A DNA stretch of 64,000 nt from Caulobacter sp. (GTDB lineage: Bacteria > Pseudomonadota > Alphaproteobacteria > Caulobacterales > Caulobacteraceae). Below the pieces are notes generated by a model. It searched no databases. It was given only the letters and a program-made list of their open reading frames with translations, and had not been told where the DNA came from. The stretch is taken from contig JAUSMJ010000029.1 in NCBI GenBank assembly GCA_030645575.1, positions 31,111 to 95,110 on the forward strand, written 5' to 3'. Below are positions 12,207-21,611 of this stretch, piece after piece (position 1 is the first letter of the stretch; each line of letters opens with the position of its first letter). The translations under genes were made by a program, and so were the position numbers.

Positions 12207-12289
12207 GGCTCGAATCGGCTTGTCAGTCGGAGGTGCGGGATGTTGGGCTGCGTCCCGTCGATTTGGCCAGCCCCCCGGAGACCGCCGTT

Positions 12290-12778
12290 ATGTTCCCCCT
12301 CGAAGTCGAGACCCTGGCCCGGCTGCTGATCGACGAGGTGCGCGAGCGTCACCTGCGCGTCACCACGGCCGAAAGCTGCACGGGCGGCCTGGTCGCCGCC
12401 GCCATCTGCTCGATCCCGGGGGCCTCCGACGTCTTCGAGCGCGGCTTCGTCACCTACACCAACCGCGCCAAGCAGGAGATGCTCGGCGTGCCGGGCGACC
12501 TGATCGCCGACTTCGGCGAGGTATCCGAGCCGGTGGCGAGGATGATGGCCGAGGGCGCCCTGGCCCACTCCCACGCCCATATCGCCGTGGCGATCACGGG
12601 CGTGGCCGGCCCGGGCGGCGGTTCGCCGATGAAGCCGGTCGGCACGGTCCATCTGGCGACCGCGCGCAGCACGGCGGGCATCCGGCACCGGCACGAGCTC
12701 TACGAGGGCCAGACCCGGCTGGACGTCCAGATGGCCGCGGTCGCGACGGCCCTGCTGATGCTGCGGGACGCGATCTGA
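12290..12778 (+). CDS. CinA C-terminal domain family (nicotinamide-nucleotide amidase-like)
   Basis: MFPLEVETLARLLIDEVRERHLRVTTAESCTGGLVAAAICSIPGASDVFERGFVTY...ITGVAGPGGGSPMKPVGTVHLA. Confidence 0.92.
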   Translation: MFPLEVETLARLLIDEVRERHLRVTTAESCTGGLVAAAICSIPGASDVFERGFVTYTNRAKQEMLGVPGDLIADFGEVSEPVARMMAEGALAHSHAHIAVAITGVAGPGGGSPMKPVGTVHLATARSTAGIRHRHELYEGQTRLDVQMAAVATALLMLRDAI

Positions 12779-12790
12779 GTGCGTGGCAAA

Positions 12791-12888
12791 GGGACAGGAT
12801 AAGCAGTCCCGAGGGACAGCTAATCCTGTCCCTGCCGGCACTTGGGGACTGTTCTAGCTGTCCCTCGGGACTGCTTGAACTGTCCCCT
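12791..12888. repeat. Repeat family B, copy 1 (~98 bp, made of inverted submotifs)
   Basis: gggacaggataagcagtcccgagggacagctaatcctgtccctgccggcacttggggactgttctagctgtccctcgggactgcttgaactgtcccc; near-identical copy at 14344. Confidence 0.88.
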
Positions 12889-13363
12889 TCGCCCCGTACA
12901 GCCCCCTCGCCCGGTCGTCGAAGCACTGGATCAGCCGGTTCACGGCATGGTCGAAGTTGGCGTCGAGGATGCGGTCGAGGAAGCGCAGCTTGAACTCGAA
13001 GTCGATCTCGAACTCGACGCAGACGCCTTCCGGATGCTCGACGAACCGCCAGCGGTTCCGCAGCCGACGGAACGGGCCGCTGAGCAGGCTCACGTCGATG
13101 GTCCGGGCGCCGGCGTCGCGCCGCACGCGGGTCGAGAAGCGTTCCTTGAGGAACGAGAAGCCGACCGCCGCCTCGGCGTCGAGCAGCGTCACCCCCTCGC
13201 CCGGGTCCTGGCGGTTCCACACCCTCAGGGACGTGATCCACGGCACGAACTCGGGATAGCGCTCCACATCGCCCACCAGCTGGAACAGCTGGTCCGGCGT
13301 GTAGGGCAGGATGCGGGTCAGTCTGTGCCGCAAAGCCTCAGCCCGTGGCCTCAAGCGCTTCAC
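12854..13363 (-). CDS. COQ10/RatA-family type II toxin-antitoxin/ubiquinone-binding START-like protein
   Basis: [37 protein letters not shown]...; C-terminus and stop lie inside repeat family B. Confidence 0.88.
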   Translation of the reverse strand: MKRLRPRAEALRHRLTRILPYTPDQLFQLVGDVERYPEFVPWITSLRVWNRQDPGEGVTLLDAEAAVGFSFLKERFSTRVRRDAGARTIDVSLLSGPFRRLRNRWRFVEHPEGVCVEFEIDFEFKLRFLDRILDANFDHAVNRLIQCFDDRARGLYGAKGTVQAVPRDS

Positions 13364-14294
13364 GCGCCGCCTTCAGCTGGGCGAAGTCCTCGCCGGCGTG
13401 GTGCGAGGAGCGGGTCAGGGGGCTGGCCGAGACCATCAGGAAGCCCTTGGCCCGGGCGATCGCCTCATAGGCCGCGAACTCGTCGGGCGTGACGAACCGA
13501 TCGACGGCCGCGTGGCGACGGGTCGGCTGCAGGTACTGGCCGATGGTCAGGAAGTCGACGCCGGCCGAACGCATGTCGTCCATCACCTGCATGACCTCCT
13601 CTTTTGCCTCGCCCAGGCCGACCATCAGGCCGGATTTGGTGAAGCGGCGGGGATCGCGGTCCTTGACCCGCTCGAGCAGCCGCAGGCTGTTGTAGTAGCG
13701 GGCGCCGGGCCGGATGCTCAGATACAGCCGCGGCACGGTTTCGAGGTTGTGGTTGAACACGTCCGGGGCCGAGTCGATGACCACCTCCGCCGCGCCGGCC
13801 TTGCGCAGGAAGTCGGGCGTCAGGATCTCGATCGTCGTGGCCGGCGCCGCGGCGCGGATGGCGTGGACGACGGCCGCGAAGTGGGCCGCGCCGCCGTCAT
13901 CCAGGTCGTCGCGATCGACCGAGGTGATGACCACATGCTTGAGGCCCATGGTCGCCACCGCCTCGGCGACGCGCGCCGGCTCGGTCGGATCGAGGGCCAG
14001 CGGCTTGCCCGTGGTGACATTGCAGAAGGCGCAGGCCCGCGTGCAGATCTCGCCCATGATCATCATGGTCGCGTGCTTCTGGGTCCAGCACTCGCCGATG
14101 TTCGGGCAGGCCGCCTCTTCGCAGACCGTGGTCAGGCCATGAGAGCGGACGATATCGCGGGTGTCGTTGTAGCCGGCCGAGCCGGGCGCGCGCACGCGCA
14201 GCCACTCGGGCTTGCGCAACAGCGGCGTCTGCGGCCGGTTCTGCTTCTCGGGATGGCGCGGGCGCGCCTGCAGGGTGTCGATAACCGTGGCCAT
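13338..14294 (-). CDS. lipA: Lipoyl synthase
   Basis: 318 aa; [40 protein letters not shown] radical SAM CxxxCxxC motif. Confidence 0.97.
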   Translation of the reverse strand: MATVIDTLQARPRHPEKQNRPQTPLLRKPEWLRVRAPGSAGYNDTRDIVRSHGLTTVCEEAACPNIGECWTQKHATMMIMGEICTRACAFCNVTTGKPLALDPTEPARVAEAVATMGLKHVVITSVDRDDLDDGGAAHFAAVVHAIRAAAPATTIEILTPDFLRKAGAAEVVIDSAPDVFNHNLETVPRLYLSIRPGARYYNSLRLLERVKDRDPRRFTKSGLMVGLGEAKEEVMQVMDDMRSAGVDFLTIGQYLQPTRRHAAVDRFVTPDEFAAYEAIARAKGFLMVSASPLTRSSHHAGEDFAQLKAAREALEATG

Positions 14295-14343
14295 GGCGCC
14301 TAGATCGTCCTTCCGGGGCGCGGGATCAAGCCTTGAGCCGGCC

Positions 14344-14440
14344 GGGACCGGATAAGCAGTCCCAAGGGACAGCTAATCCAGTCCCGGCCGACATTCGGGG
14401 ACTGTTCCAGCTGTCCCTTGGGACTGCTTGAACTGTCCCG
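14344..14440. repeat. Repeat family B, copy 2
   Basis: gggaccggataagcagtcccaagggacagctaatccagtcccggccgacattcggggactgttccagctgtcccttgggactgcttgaactgtccc. Confidence 0.88.
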
Positions 14441-14498
14441 GCTCCCCTCGGGAGAACGGCCTTGCGGCCGCCTGCCAAGCCCTCGACACTCCCGACCG

Positions 14499-15551
14499 AT
14501 GCGCCTTCGCCTCGCTCTTGCCGGACTTCTGCTCCTCCTCGCGGCCTGCGGCGGCGGCGGCGATGGTCGCGCGCCGTTCGTCGAGAGCCGCATCCCGCCG
14601 ACGCTCGGGCCCCGCTTCTGGGCGCCCGACGGCTGGGCCTGGGGCCTGCTGAAGATCGGCGACGCCCCGGCCCAGCGCTATGGCGTCTCCTCGACCCTGG
14701 TCACGCCGCAGGCGCAGGTCCTGATCCTCACCGGCTACGGCGAATCGGCCGAGGCCTGGTTCGAGACGGCGCGCGACCTGAACGCCCGCGGCTACAGCGT
14801 CTGGGTGCTCGAACGAGCCGGCCAGGGCGGGTCGGAGCGCTACGTCCTGCCCCGCGACCTGGGCCACGCGCCACGGTTCCAGGATGACATCGCGGCGGTG
14901 AAGACCCTGGCGCGGATGATGGTCGCCGGCGCGCCGAAAGCCCCGCTGATCATCCTGGGCCACTCCGTCGGCGGGCTGGTGGCCGTCGCCGCGGTGGAAC
15001 AGGGCGCGCCGGCCGAGGGCCTGATCCTGACGACCCCGGCCTTCGCCGCCGGCGACCTGATCGACAGCGGCAAGGCCGGGCTGGTCAAGGCCGGCCTTGG
15101 CCGCCTGCCCGCCGCCTGGAACAGCGGCTGGGCGCGCGGCGGCCCCGATGGTGTCGCCGCCGGCCTGACCAGCGATCCCTGGCGCGGGACGGTGCAGATG
15201 GCCTGGCAGACGGCCAACCCGGACCTGCGCATGGGCGGGCCGAGCCTCGGCTGGCTGGCCAGTTTCCGGGCGACGTCGAAGGCGATCGAGCCCGGCCTGA
15301 AGGACGTCGAGACCCCGACCCTGCTGCTGAGCGCCGGCGCCGACCGCAACGCCGACGCGGCGGCCCAGGCCCAGGTCTGCCGGGCCATGGCCCACTGCGG
15401 CCTCTACAGCGTCAAGGGCGGCCGGCACGCGCTGCACCTGGAACGGGACGCGATCCGCGGCCCCTGGCTGGCGGCCATCGACAGCTTCGTGCGCACCCGC
15501 GCCGGGTCCCGGCCCATCCTCGTCGGCCCGGCCGTCGATCACGGTCTGTAA
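14499..15551 (+). CDS. Alpha/beta hydrolase (lysophospholipase-like), putative lipoprotein
   Basis: MRLRLALAGLLLLLAACGGG lipobox; ILGHSVGGLVAVAAVEQ nucleophile elbow. Confidence 0.85.
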   Translation: MRLRLALAGLLLLLAACGGGGDGRAPFVESRIPPTLGPRFWAPDGWAWGLLKIGDAPAQRYGVSSTLVTPQAQVLILTGYGESAEAWFETARDLNARGYSVWVLERAGQGGSERYVLPRDLGHAPRFQDDIAAVKTLARMMVAGAPKAPLIILGHSVGGLVAVAAVEQGAPAEGLILTTPAFAAGDLIDSGKAGLVKAGLGRLPAAWNSGWARGGPDGVAAGLTSDPWRGTVQMAWQTANPDLRMGGPSLGWLASFRATSKAIEPGLKDVETPTLLLSAGADRNADAAAQAQVCRAMAHCGLYSVKGGRHALHLERDAIRGPWLAAIDSFVRTRAGSRPILVGPAVDHGL

Positions 15552-15630
15552 CGGACCTTTTCAAGGCTGGACCCGGACGATAGGGTCACCCCAACGATAC
15601 GGTGGGAAACAGTCGGGGAGTTTCACCCAT

Positions 15631-17190
15631 ATGCCGCGTGCTTACGACGCGCGGGCCGGCGAGCGGTCTGTCTTTGACGCCCTGCTCGAGGCCCGCGACC
15701 GATACGGGGCGAAGAAGCCGATCCTCGAGGATCAGAACCGTACGCCGCTCAGCTACACCGACCTGATCCGGGGCAGTTTCGCGCTTGGCCGGAAGATCGC
15801 CGGGATCACGCACAAGGGCGAGAAGGTCGGCATCCTGCTGCCGTCCAGCGCCGGGGCGGTGGTCACCTTCTTCGGCCTGCACGCCTTCGGGCGCATCCCG
15901 ACCATGCTGAACTTCACCGCCGGGCTGCGGAACCTGCGATCCGCCTGCAAACTGGCCGGGGTGAAGACGGTGCTGACGGCGCACGCCTTCATCGAACAGG
16001 GCAAGCTGCACGACCTGGTCGATGCCCTGGAGGCCGGCGGCGCGACCATCGTCTATCTTGAAGACCTGCGCGCGAAGATCGGCCTGGCCGACAAGCTGTT
16101 CGCGGCCACGGCGGCGATGTTCCCGCACCAGTTCCGGGCCAGGCTGCACTTCGACGAGCCGGGCGTGGTCCTGTTCACCTCCGGCAGTTTCGGCGCGCCG
16201 CGCGGCGTGGTGCTGAGCCACAGGAACCTGGTCGCCAACGTCCATCAGATCGAGGCCCATATCGCCCTCGACCCCGCCTGGGTGATGTTCAATCCCCTGC
16301 CGACCTTCCACTGTTTCGGCCTGACCGGTGGCGTGCTGCTGCCGATCCTGACCGGCATGAAGGCCTTCCAGTACCCCTCGCCGCTGCACATCAAGCAGAT
16401 CCCGGCGCTGATCCGCGAGTCCGGCGCCTCGATCCTGCTGGCCACCGACACCTTCGTGAACCAGTACGCGCGCTCGGCCGACCCGGGCGATCTGTCGGGC
16501 CTGCGGTTCATCGTCTGCGGCGCCGAGAAGGTGCGCGAGGAGACCCACAACCTGATCGCCGAGCGGTTCGGTGACGTGCCCGTGCTCGAGGGCTATGGCG
16601 CCACCGAGGCTTCGCCCGTGGTGGCGGTCAACAAACCCACCGACAACCGCCGCGGCACGGTGGGCGGCATGCTGCCAGGCATGGAGACGCGCATCGAGAC
16701 CGTCGAGGGCATCGCCGGCGGCGGCCGGCTGTTCCTGCGCGGGCCGAACGTCATGGCCGGCTACCTGAACGACAAGGGCGGGGTCGATCCGCTGCCGGGC
16801 GGCTGGCACGACACGGGCGACGTGGTGACCATCGAGGGCGACGACCGCTGGGTGACGATCAAGGGCCGGGTCAAGCGCTTCGCCAAGATCGGCGGCGAGA
16901 TGGTCTCCCTGACCGCGGCCGAGGACCTGGCCGTGGCCGTCTGGCCCGAGGGCCGCCACGCCGTCATCGCCATGCCCGACAAGAAGAAGGGCGAGCGGCT
17001 GGTGCTGTTCACCGACCGGTCGGACGCCTCCGTCGAGCCCCTGCTGGCCCACGCCCAGACCCTGGGCGCGCCGGAACTGTCCGTGCCGCGCAAGATCGTC
17101 AGGATCGCCGAAGTCCCCGTGCTGGGCACCGGCAAGACCGACTATGTGGCGATCCAGCGCATGGCCGAGACAGAGCCGCGCGCGGCGTAG
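15631..17190 (+). CDS. AMP-dependent acyl-CoA/acyl-ACP synthetase family protein
   Basis: 519 aa; VLFTSGSFGAPRGVVLSHRNL, GYGATEASPVVAVN, GWHDTGDVV. Confidence 0.9.
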   Translation: MPRAYDARAGERSVFDALLEARDRYGAKKPILEDQNRTPLSYTDLIRGSFALGRKIAGITHKGEKVGILLPSSAGAVVTFFGLHAFGRIPTMLNFTAGLRNLRSACKLAGVKTVLTAHAFIEQGKLHDLVDALEAGGATIVYLEDLRAKIGLADKLFAATAAMFPHQFRARLHFDEPGVVLFTSGSFGAPRGVVLSHRNLVANVHQIEAHIALDPAWVMFNPLPTFHCFGLTGGVLLPILTGMKAFQYPSPLHIKQIPALIRESGASILLATDTFVNQYARSADPGDLSGLRFIVCGAEKVREETHNLIAERFGDVPVLEGYGATEASPVVAVNKPTDNRRGTVGGMLPGMETRIETVEGIAGGGRLFLRGPNVMAGYLNDKGGVDPLPGGWHDTGDVVTIEGDDRWVTIKGRVKRFAKIGGEMVSLTAAEDLAVAVWPEGRHAVIAMPDKKKGERLVLFTDRSDASVEPLLAHAQTLGAPELSVPRKIVRIAEVPVLGTGKTDYVAIQRMAETEPRAA

Positions 17191-17199
17191 CGTATTTTC

Positions 17200-17350
17200 C
17201 TTCTCCCGGAGGGAGAAGGTGGCCTGCGGAGCAGGTCGGATGAGGGATTAAGGTGGGCACGGCAGGGGGCGCCGCAACGCCCTCACCCTCCCATCCTGCT
17301 TCGCCAGGGCTTCGCGGGACGGGCCCCTCCCTCTCCCGTTGGGAGAAGGG
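17200..17350. repeat. Inverted REP pair (ttctcccggagggagaagg ... ccctccctctcccgttgggagaaggg)
   Basis: Two short GGGAGAAGG palindromes flanking GGATGAGGG / CCCTCACCC arms between convergent genes. Confidence 0.7.
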
Positions 17351-17354
17351 TCGG

Positions 17355-18758
17355 TCAGAGGTGCAGAACCCGCTCGTAGGCGTCCAGCACGGCCTCGTGC
17401 ATGGCCTCGCTCATGGTCGGGTGGGCGAAGACGGTGGCCATCAGGTCTTCTTCGGTGGCCTCCAGCGTCATGGCCACGACGAAGCCCTGGATCATCTCGG
17501 TCACCTCGTGGCCGATCATGTGGGCGCCGAGCAGGGCCCCGGTCCTGCCGTCGAACACCGTCTTGACGAAGCCCTCGATCTCGCCGGCGGCCACGGCCTT
17601 GCCGTTCACGCGGAACGGGAACCGGCCGACCTTCGGCTCGCGCCCGGCGGCCCTGGCGGCGGCTTCGGTCAGGCCGACCGAGGCGACCTGGGGATTGGAA
17701 TAGGTGCAGCCGGGGATCGGCGCGGTCAGACCCGCCGGCTTGAGCCCGGCGATATGCTCGACGCAGTGCACGCCCTCGTGGCTGGCCTTGTGCGCCAGCC
17801 AGGGCGGGCCGGCGATGTCGCCGATGGCGTAGAGGCCGGCGACATTGGTCTTGCCGTGGCCGTCGGTGACGACATGGCCGCGATCGACCGTCACGCCCAG
17901 GGTTTCGAGGCCGAGGTTTTCGACATTGCCGGTGATGCCGACGGCGACGATGGCGACATCGGCCTCCAGCGTCTCGGCCTTGCCGCCGGCTTCGAGGGCC
18001 ACGGACACGCCGGACTTCGACTTCGACAGCCTGGTCACCTTGGCCGCCACGCGGAATTTCAGGCCGCGCTTCTCGAACGCCTTGTGGGCGGCCTTCGAGA
18101 CCTCCTCGTCTTCCACCGGCAGGATGCGGTCGAGCGCCTCGATCACCGTAACATCCGCGCCCAACGCTCTGTAGAAGCTGGCGAATTCGATGCCGATGGC
18201 GCCCGAGCCGATGACGATCAGGCTCCTGGGGCAGGCCTTGGCCGTCAGGGCGTCGCGATAGGTCCAGACCCGGTCGCCGTCGCTCTCCAGGCCGATGGCC
18301 GGGATCGTCCGGGCGCGGGCGCCGGTGGCCAGAATCACATGTTTCGCCGTGATCGTGCGGCTGCCGCCCGCGTTCAGGGCCACGGTCACCTTCGGCGCCG
18401 GCGAGCCCTTTTCGAGCGTCGCCACGCCCATCAACACCTCGACCTTGTGCTTCTTCATCAGGAAGCCGACCCCGCCCTCCATCTTCTTGGCCACGCCGCG
18501 CGAGCGGGCGATGATCCCGGGAAAGTCGAAGGCCGCGCCGCTCGCCGACAGGCCATAGTCGGCCAGGTGCGACAGCTGCTCATAGACCTCGCCGCTCTTG
18601 AGCAGGGCCTTGGTCGGGATGCAGCCCCAGTTGAGGCAGATGCCGCCGAGGTTCTCGCGCTCGACGATGGCCGTCTTCAGGCCCAGCTGGCTGGCGCGGA
18701 TGGCGGTCACATAGCCGCCCGGGCCCGACCCGATGATGATGACGTCGAAATCGCTCAA
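17355..18758 (-). CDS. lpdA: Dihydrolipoyl dehydrogenase (E3)
   Basis: 467 aa; FAD GSGPGGYVTAIRASQLG, redox GGICLNWGCIPTKALL, C-terminal AHPTMSEAMHEAVLDA. Confidence 0.97.
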   Translation of the reverse strand: MSDFDVIIIGSGPGGYVTAIRASQLGLKTAIVERENLGGICLNWGCIPTKALLKSGEVYEQLSHLADYGLSASGAAFDFPGIIARSRGVAKKMEGGVGFLMKKHKVEVLMGVATLEKGSPAPKVTVALNAGGSRTITAKHVILATGARARTIPAIGLESDGDRVWTYRDALTAKACPRSLIVIGSGAIGIEFASFYRALGADVTVIEALDRILPVEDEEVSKAAHKAFEKRGLKFRVAAKVTRLSKSKSGVSVALEAGGKAETLEADVAIVAVGITGNVENLGLETLGVTVDRGHVVTDGHGKTNVAGLYAIGDIAGPPWLAHKASHEGVHCVEHIAGLKPAGLTAPIPGCTYSNPQVASVGLTEAAARAAGREPKVGRFPFRVNGKAVAAGEIEGFVKTVFDGRTGALLGAHMIGHEVTEMIQGFVVAMTLEATEEDLMATVFAHPTMSEAMHEAVLDAYERVLHL

Positions 18759-18759
18759 G

Positions 18760-19707
18760 TCAGGACTCCCAGAAGCTCGCGGGCAGGTTCTGCATCGCCT
18801 GCCAGAAGAAGAACGCCGCTGTCAGCGGCAGCCAGATCAGGCCGACATAGACGGCCGAATGCACCAGACCCTTGGTCGCCGCGCCGGCCCAGCTCCGGCC
18901 GTAGTAGCCCTTCAGCCCGACCGTCAGGTAGACCTGATAGAGCAGCATCGCCACCGCCAGGCCGCCGCCCAGCCCGGTCATGTTCCACAGCGCGCCGACG
19001 ATCAGCAGCAGGAACAGGGTGGTGTGGGCCCAGAGGGCGAAGATGGCGTGGTCGGCCACCAGCGTGCCTCGCCGGTAGAACGGCCAGAGCAGCAGGGCGT
19101 ACACGGGCATCAGCAGCCACAGCAGCCGTGGCGCCCAGGTCGCGATCAGGTCGTTGGTCCGGGCGGGCTCGTCGGCCAGATTACGCACCAGCATGACGTA
19201 GGACCGGTTGGTTTCATCGACCGGCCCGGCCAGGAACCGGTCGAACGCGGCCACCACCTGCGGGTCCCGCGCGGCGACGGTGCGCGGATGCAGCCAGGTC
19301 TCGTGCAGGCGGAAGTGGTCGCCATCAACCCCAGCCGCCTTCATCAGCACGACGGGCGCGCCAGGGCTGGTCCGCTCGACGCGCAGCTGGAAGAAGGCCA
19401 CGTCGAACAGGCCCAGAAACAGGAAGAACAGCACCGTCGCCGAGACATACAGCTTGAACGGCGACAGGTAGCGTTTGGTGTCCCCGTCCCGCAGGCCGCG
19501 CAGGATCCGGCCCGGATCGATGGCCAGGTCGCGCAGGGTCGAGGGCACATGCTCGGTGAACGAGAAGAAGGTGTCGAACAGGTCTGTCAGCAGATGACGC
19601 AGCTCGCGCCGGGGCGGGGCGTTGTCCTCGCCGCAGGCATGGCAGAACCGGCCCACCAGCGGCGTTCCGCAATCGTCGCACGCGGGTTGTTCCGCCGGAA
19701 CGGCCAA
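18760..19707 (-). CDS. DUF3667-like membrane protein with N-terminal zinc ribbon
   Basis: CDDCGTPLVGRFCHACGEDN and RYLSPFKLYVSATVLFFLFL plus further TM segments. Confidence 0.75.
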   Translation of the reverse strand: MAVPAEQPACDDCGTPLVGRFCHACGEDNAPPRRELRHLLTDLFDTFFSFTEHVPSTLRDLAIDPGRILRGLRDGDTKRYLSPFKLYVSATVLFFLFLGLFDVAFFQLRVERTSPGAPVVLMKAAGVDGDHFRLHETWLHPRTVAARDPQVVAAFDRFLAGPVDETNRSYVMLVRNLADEPARTNDLIATWAPRLLWLLMPVYALLLWPFYRRGTLVADHAIFALWAHTTLFLLLIVGALWNMTGLGGGLAVAMLLYQVYLTVGLKGYYGRSWAGAATKGLVHSAVYVGLIWLPLTAAFFFWQAMQNLPASFWES

Positions 19708-19726
19708 GGCAGCCTCTCGCCCCGAC

Positions 19727-21058
19727 CTAGACGATCATCGTCAGCGGCTCTTCGATCAGCGCCTTGAACGCCGCCAGGAAGCGGCCACCGATCGCGCCAT
19801 CGACCGCGCGGTGGTCGCAGGTCAGGGTCACGGTCATCACCGTGGCGATGGCCAGGGCGCCGTTCTTCACGACCGGCCGCGGCTCCCCGGCCCCGACGCT
19901 GAGGATGCAGGCCTGCGGCTCGTTGAGGATCGAGGCGAACGAGCGGATGCCCATCATGCCCATGTTGCTGACCGAGAAGGTGCCGCCCTGGAATTCCTCG
20001 GGCTTGAGCTTCTTGTCGCGGGCGCGGGCGGCCAGATCCTTCGCCTCGATCGCGATCTGGGCCAGGCCCTTGGTCTCGGCGGCGCGGATGATCGGGGTGA
20101 TCAGCCCGCCGTCGATGGCCACGGCCATGGCGATGTCCGCGTGGTGGTGCAGGGCGATGCCTTCGGGGGTGTAGCTGGCGTTGGCCTCGGGCACGCGCTT
20201 GAGGGCCACGGCCACGGCCTTGATCACCAGGTCGTTGACGCTGACCTTGACGCCGTCCTTCTCGAGCAGGGCGTTGATCCTGGCCCGTGCGGCCAGCAGG
20301 CCGTCGATCTCCAGATCGATGGTCAGCGGGAAGTGCGGCACGTCGCGGAAGCTGTCGGTCATCCGCCGGGCGATGGTCTTGCGCATGCCGTCCAGCGGGA
20401 TCAGGTCGTAGCTGCCGGCCGGGATGCCCTGTTGCTCCAGCGACTGGACCTGGCGCTTGTCCTCCGACTTGCCCTCCGAAGCCTTGGCGAAGGAGGGGGC
20501 CTTGCCGCGGGCGGCATCGACGTCGGCCTTGATCACCCGGCCGTGCGGGCCCGAGCCGGCGATGGTTTTGAGATCGATGCCGGCGGCCTGGGCCAGGCGC
20601 CGGGCCAGCGGCGAGGCGAACACGCGCTCGCCGGACGCGCCGTTAAGTTGCGGGAGCGGTTGGCCCCCTCCACCAGGCTTCGCCTGGTCCCCCTCCCCCT
20701 GCGGGGGAGGATCCGCCTTCACAGCGGCCGGCGCGGGTTCGGATGCTCCCCCCTTGGGGGAGCTGTCAGCCGGAACGGCTGACTGAGGGGGCTTTGGCGC
20801 GGGCGCGGCACTCTCCCCCTCCCCCGCCAACCGCGCGATCACCGCGTTGACCTTCACGCCCTCGGTCCCCGCATCGACCAGCAGCGCCTCGACCACGCCC
20901 TCATCGACGGCCTCGACCTCCATGGTCGCCTTGTCGGTCTCGATCTCGGCTATGACATCGCCGGCTCGCACGGTGTCGCCCGCCTTCACGTGCCATTTGG
21001 CCAGCGTCCCCTCCTCCATGGTCGGGGACAGGGCCGGCATGAGGATCTCGATGGACAT
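19727..21058 (-). CDS. pdhC: Pyruvate dehydrogenase complex dihydrolipoamide acetyltransferase (E2)
   Basis: 443 aa; lipoyl domain ([17 protein letters not shown]), E3-binding domain, catalytic [14 protein letters not shown]. Confidence 0.96.
   Translation of the reverse strand: MSIEILMPALSPTMEEGTLAKWHVKAGDTVRAGDVIAEIETDKATMEVEAVDEGVVEALLVDAGTEGVKVNAVIARLAGEGESAAPAPKPPQSAVPADSSPKGGASEPAPAAVKADPPPQGEGDQAKPGGGGQPLPQLNGASGERVFASPLARRLAQAAGIDLKTIAGSGPHGRVIKADVDAARGKAPSFAKASEGKSEDKRQVQSLEQQGIPAGSYDLIPLDGMRKTIARRMTDSFRDVPHFPLTIDLEIDGLLAARARINALLEKDGVKVSVNDLVIKAVAVALKRVPEANASYTPEGIALHHHADIAMAVAIDGGLITPIIRAAETKGLAQIAIEAKDLAARARDKKLKPEEFQGGTFSVSNMGMMGIRSFASILNEPQACILSVGAGEPRPVVKNGALAIATVMTVTLTCDHRAVDGAIGGRFLAAFKALIEEPLTMIV
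20460..20496. repeat. Palindromic repeat (CCTCCGAAGCCTTGGCGAAGGAGG family) inside pdhC
   Basis: tcctccgacttgccctccgaagccttggcgaaggagg; translated [12 protein letters not shown]; intergenic copy at 23109. Confidence 0.75.
20663..20792. repeat. Two palindromic repeat modules inside the pdhC linker
   Basis: gccccctccaccaggcttcgcctggtccccctccccctgcgggggaggat (20663-20712) and gctccccccttgggggagctgtcagccggaacggctgactgagggggc (20745-20792); both modules also occur at 24624-24777. Confidence 0.85.
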
Positions 21059-21460
21059 TCAGTCTTCCTTACTGAGATGCGCCAGGGCGGCCGCGTGGAC
21101 CTCCCAGTTCTGGCCGTCGAAGGCCTCGATGCGCAGATCGAGGCCCTCGGTGGTGTCGAGGCAGCGGGCGTTGACCGACCAGCCGTCCGGATTGGAGCGG
21201 GGCCGATAGAAGCTCTTCACGCCGCAGACCTTGCAGAAGGTGTGCTGCGCGACGCCGGTGTTGAAGGTGTAGGTGGTGATCTGGTCAGCCCCGGACGTCA
21301 GGCGGAAGCGGCTTTCCGGCACGATGACGTGGATGAAGCCGACCTTTTCGCACATCGAGCAGTTGCAGGTCTGGGCCTCGACCACGGCCGGCAGGTCCGC
21401 CTCGAAGCGGACCGCGCCGCAGTGGCAGCCGCCGGTGTGGACATGGGTTGCGCCAGTCAT
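21059..21460 (-). CDS. GFA (glutathione-dependent formaldehyde-activating) family protein
   Basis: GGCHCGAVRFEADLP, CNCSMCEKVGF, HTFCKVCGVKSFY zinc-binding cysteines. Confidence 0.9.
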   Translation of the reverse strand: MTGATHVHTGGCHCGAVRFEADLPAVVEAQTCNCSMCEKVGFIHVIVPESRFRLTSGADQITTYTFNTGVAQHTFCKVCGVKSFYRPRSNPDGWSVNARCLDTTEGLDLRIEAFDGQNWEVHAAALAHLSKED

Positions 21461-21546
21461 CGCTCACATCCCGTGCGTGGTTCGAGACGCTCGGCTGATG
21501 CCTCGCTCCTCACCATGACGAAGAAATGTGCAACCCAACCCTGCAC

Positions 21547-21590
21547 GTCATCCTGAGGAGCGGCAAAGCCGCGTCTCGAAGGACGCAGGG
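21547..21590. repeat. Palindromic repeat, GTCATCCTGAG...CGAAGGACGCA family, intergenic copy
   Basis: gtcatcctgaggagcggcaaagccgcgtctcgaaggacgcaggg; related copies inside pdhB. Confidence 0.85.
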
Positions 21591-21611
21591 CTGTATGGGC
21601 CGTCGGAATCA

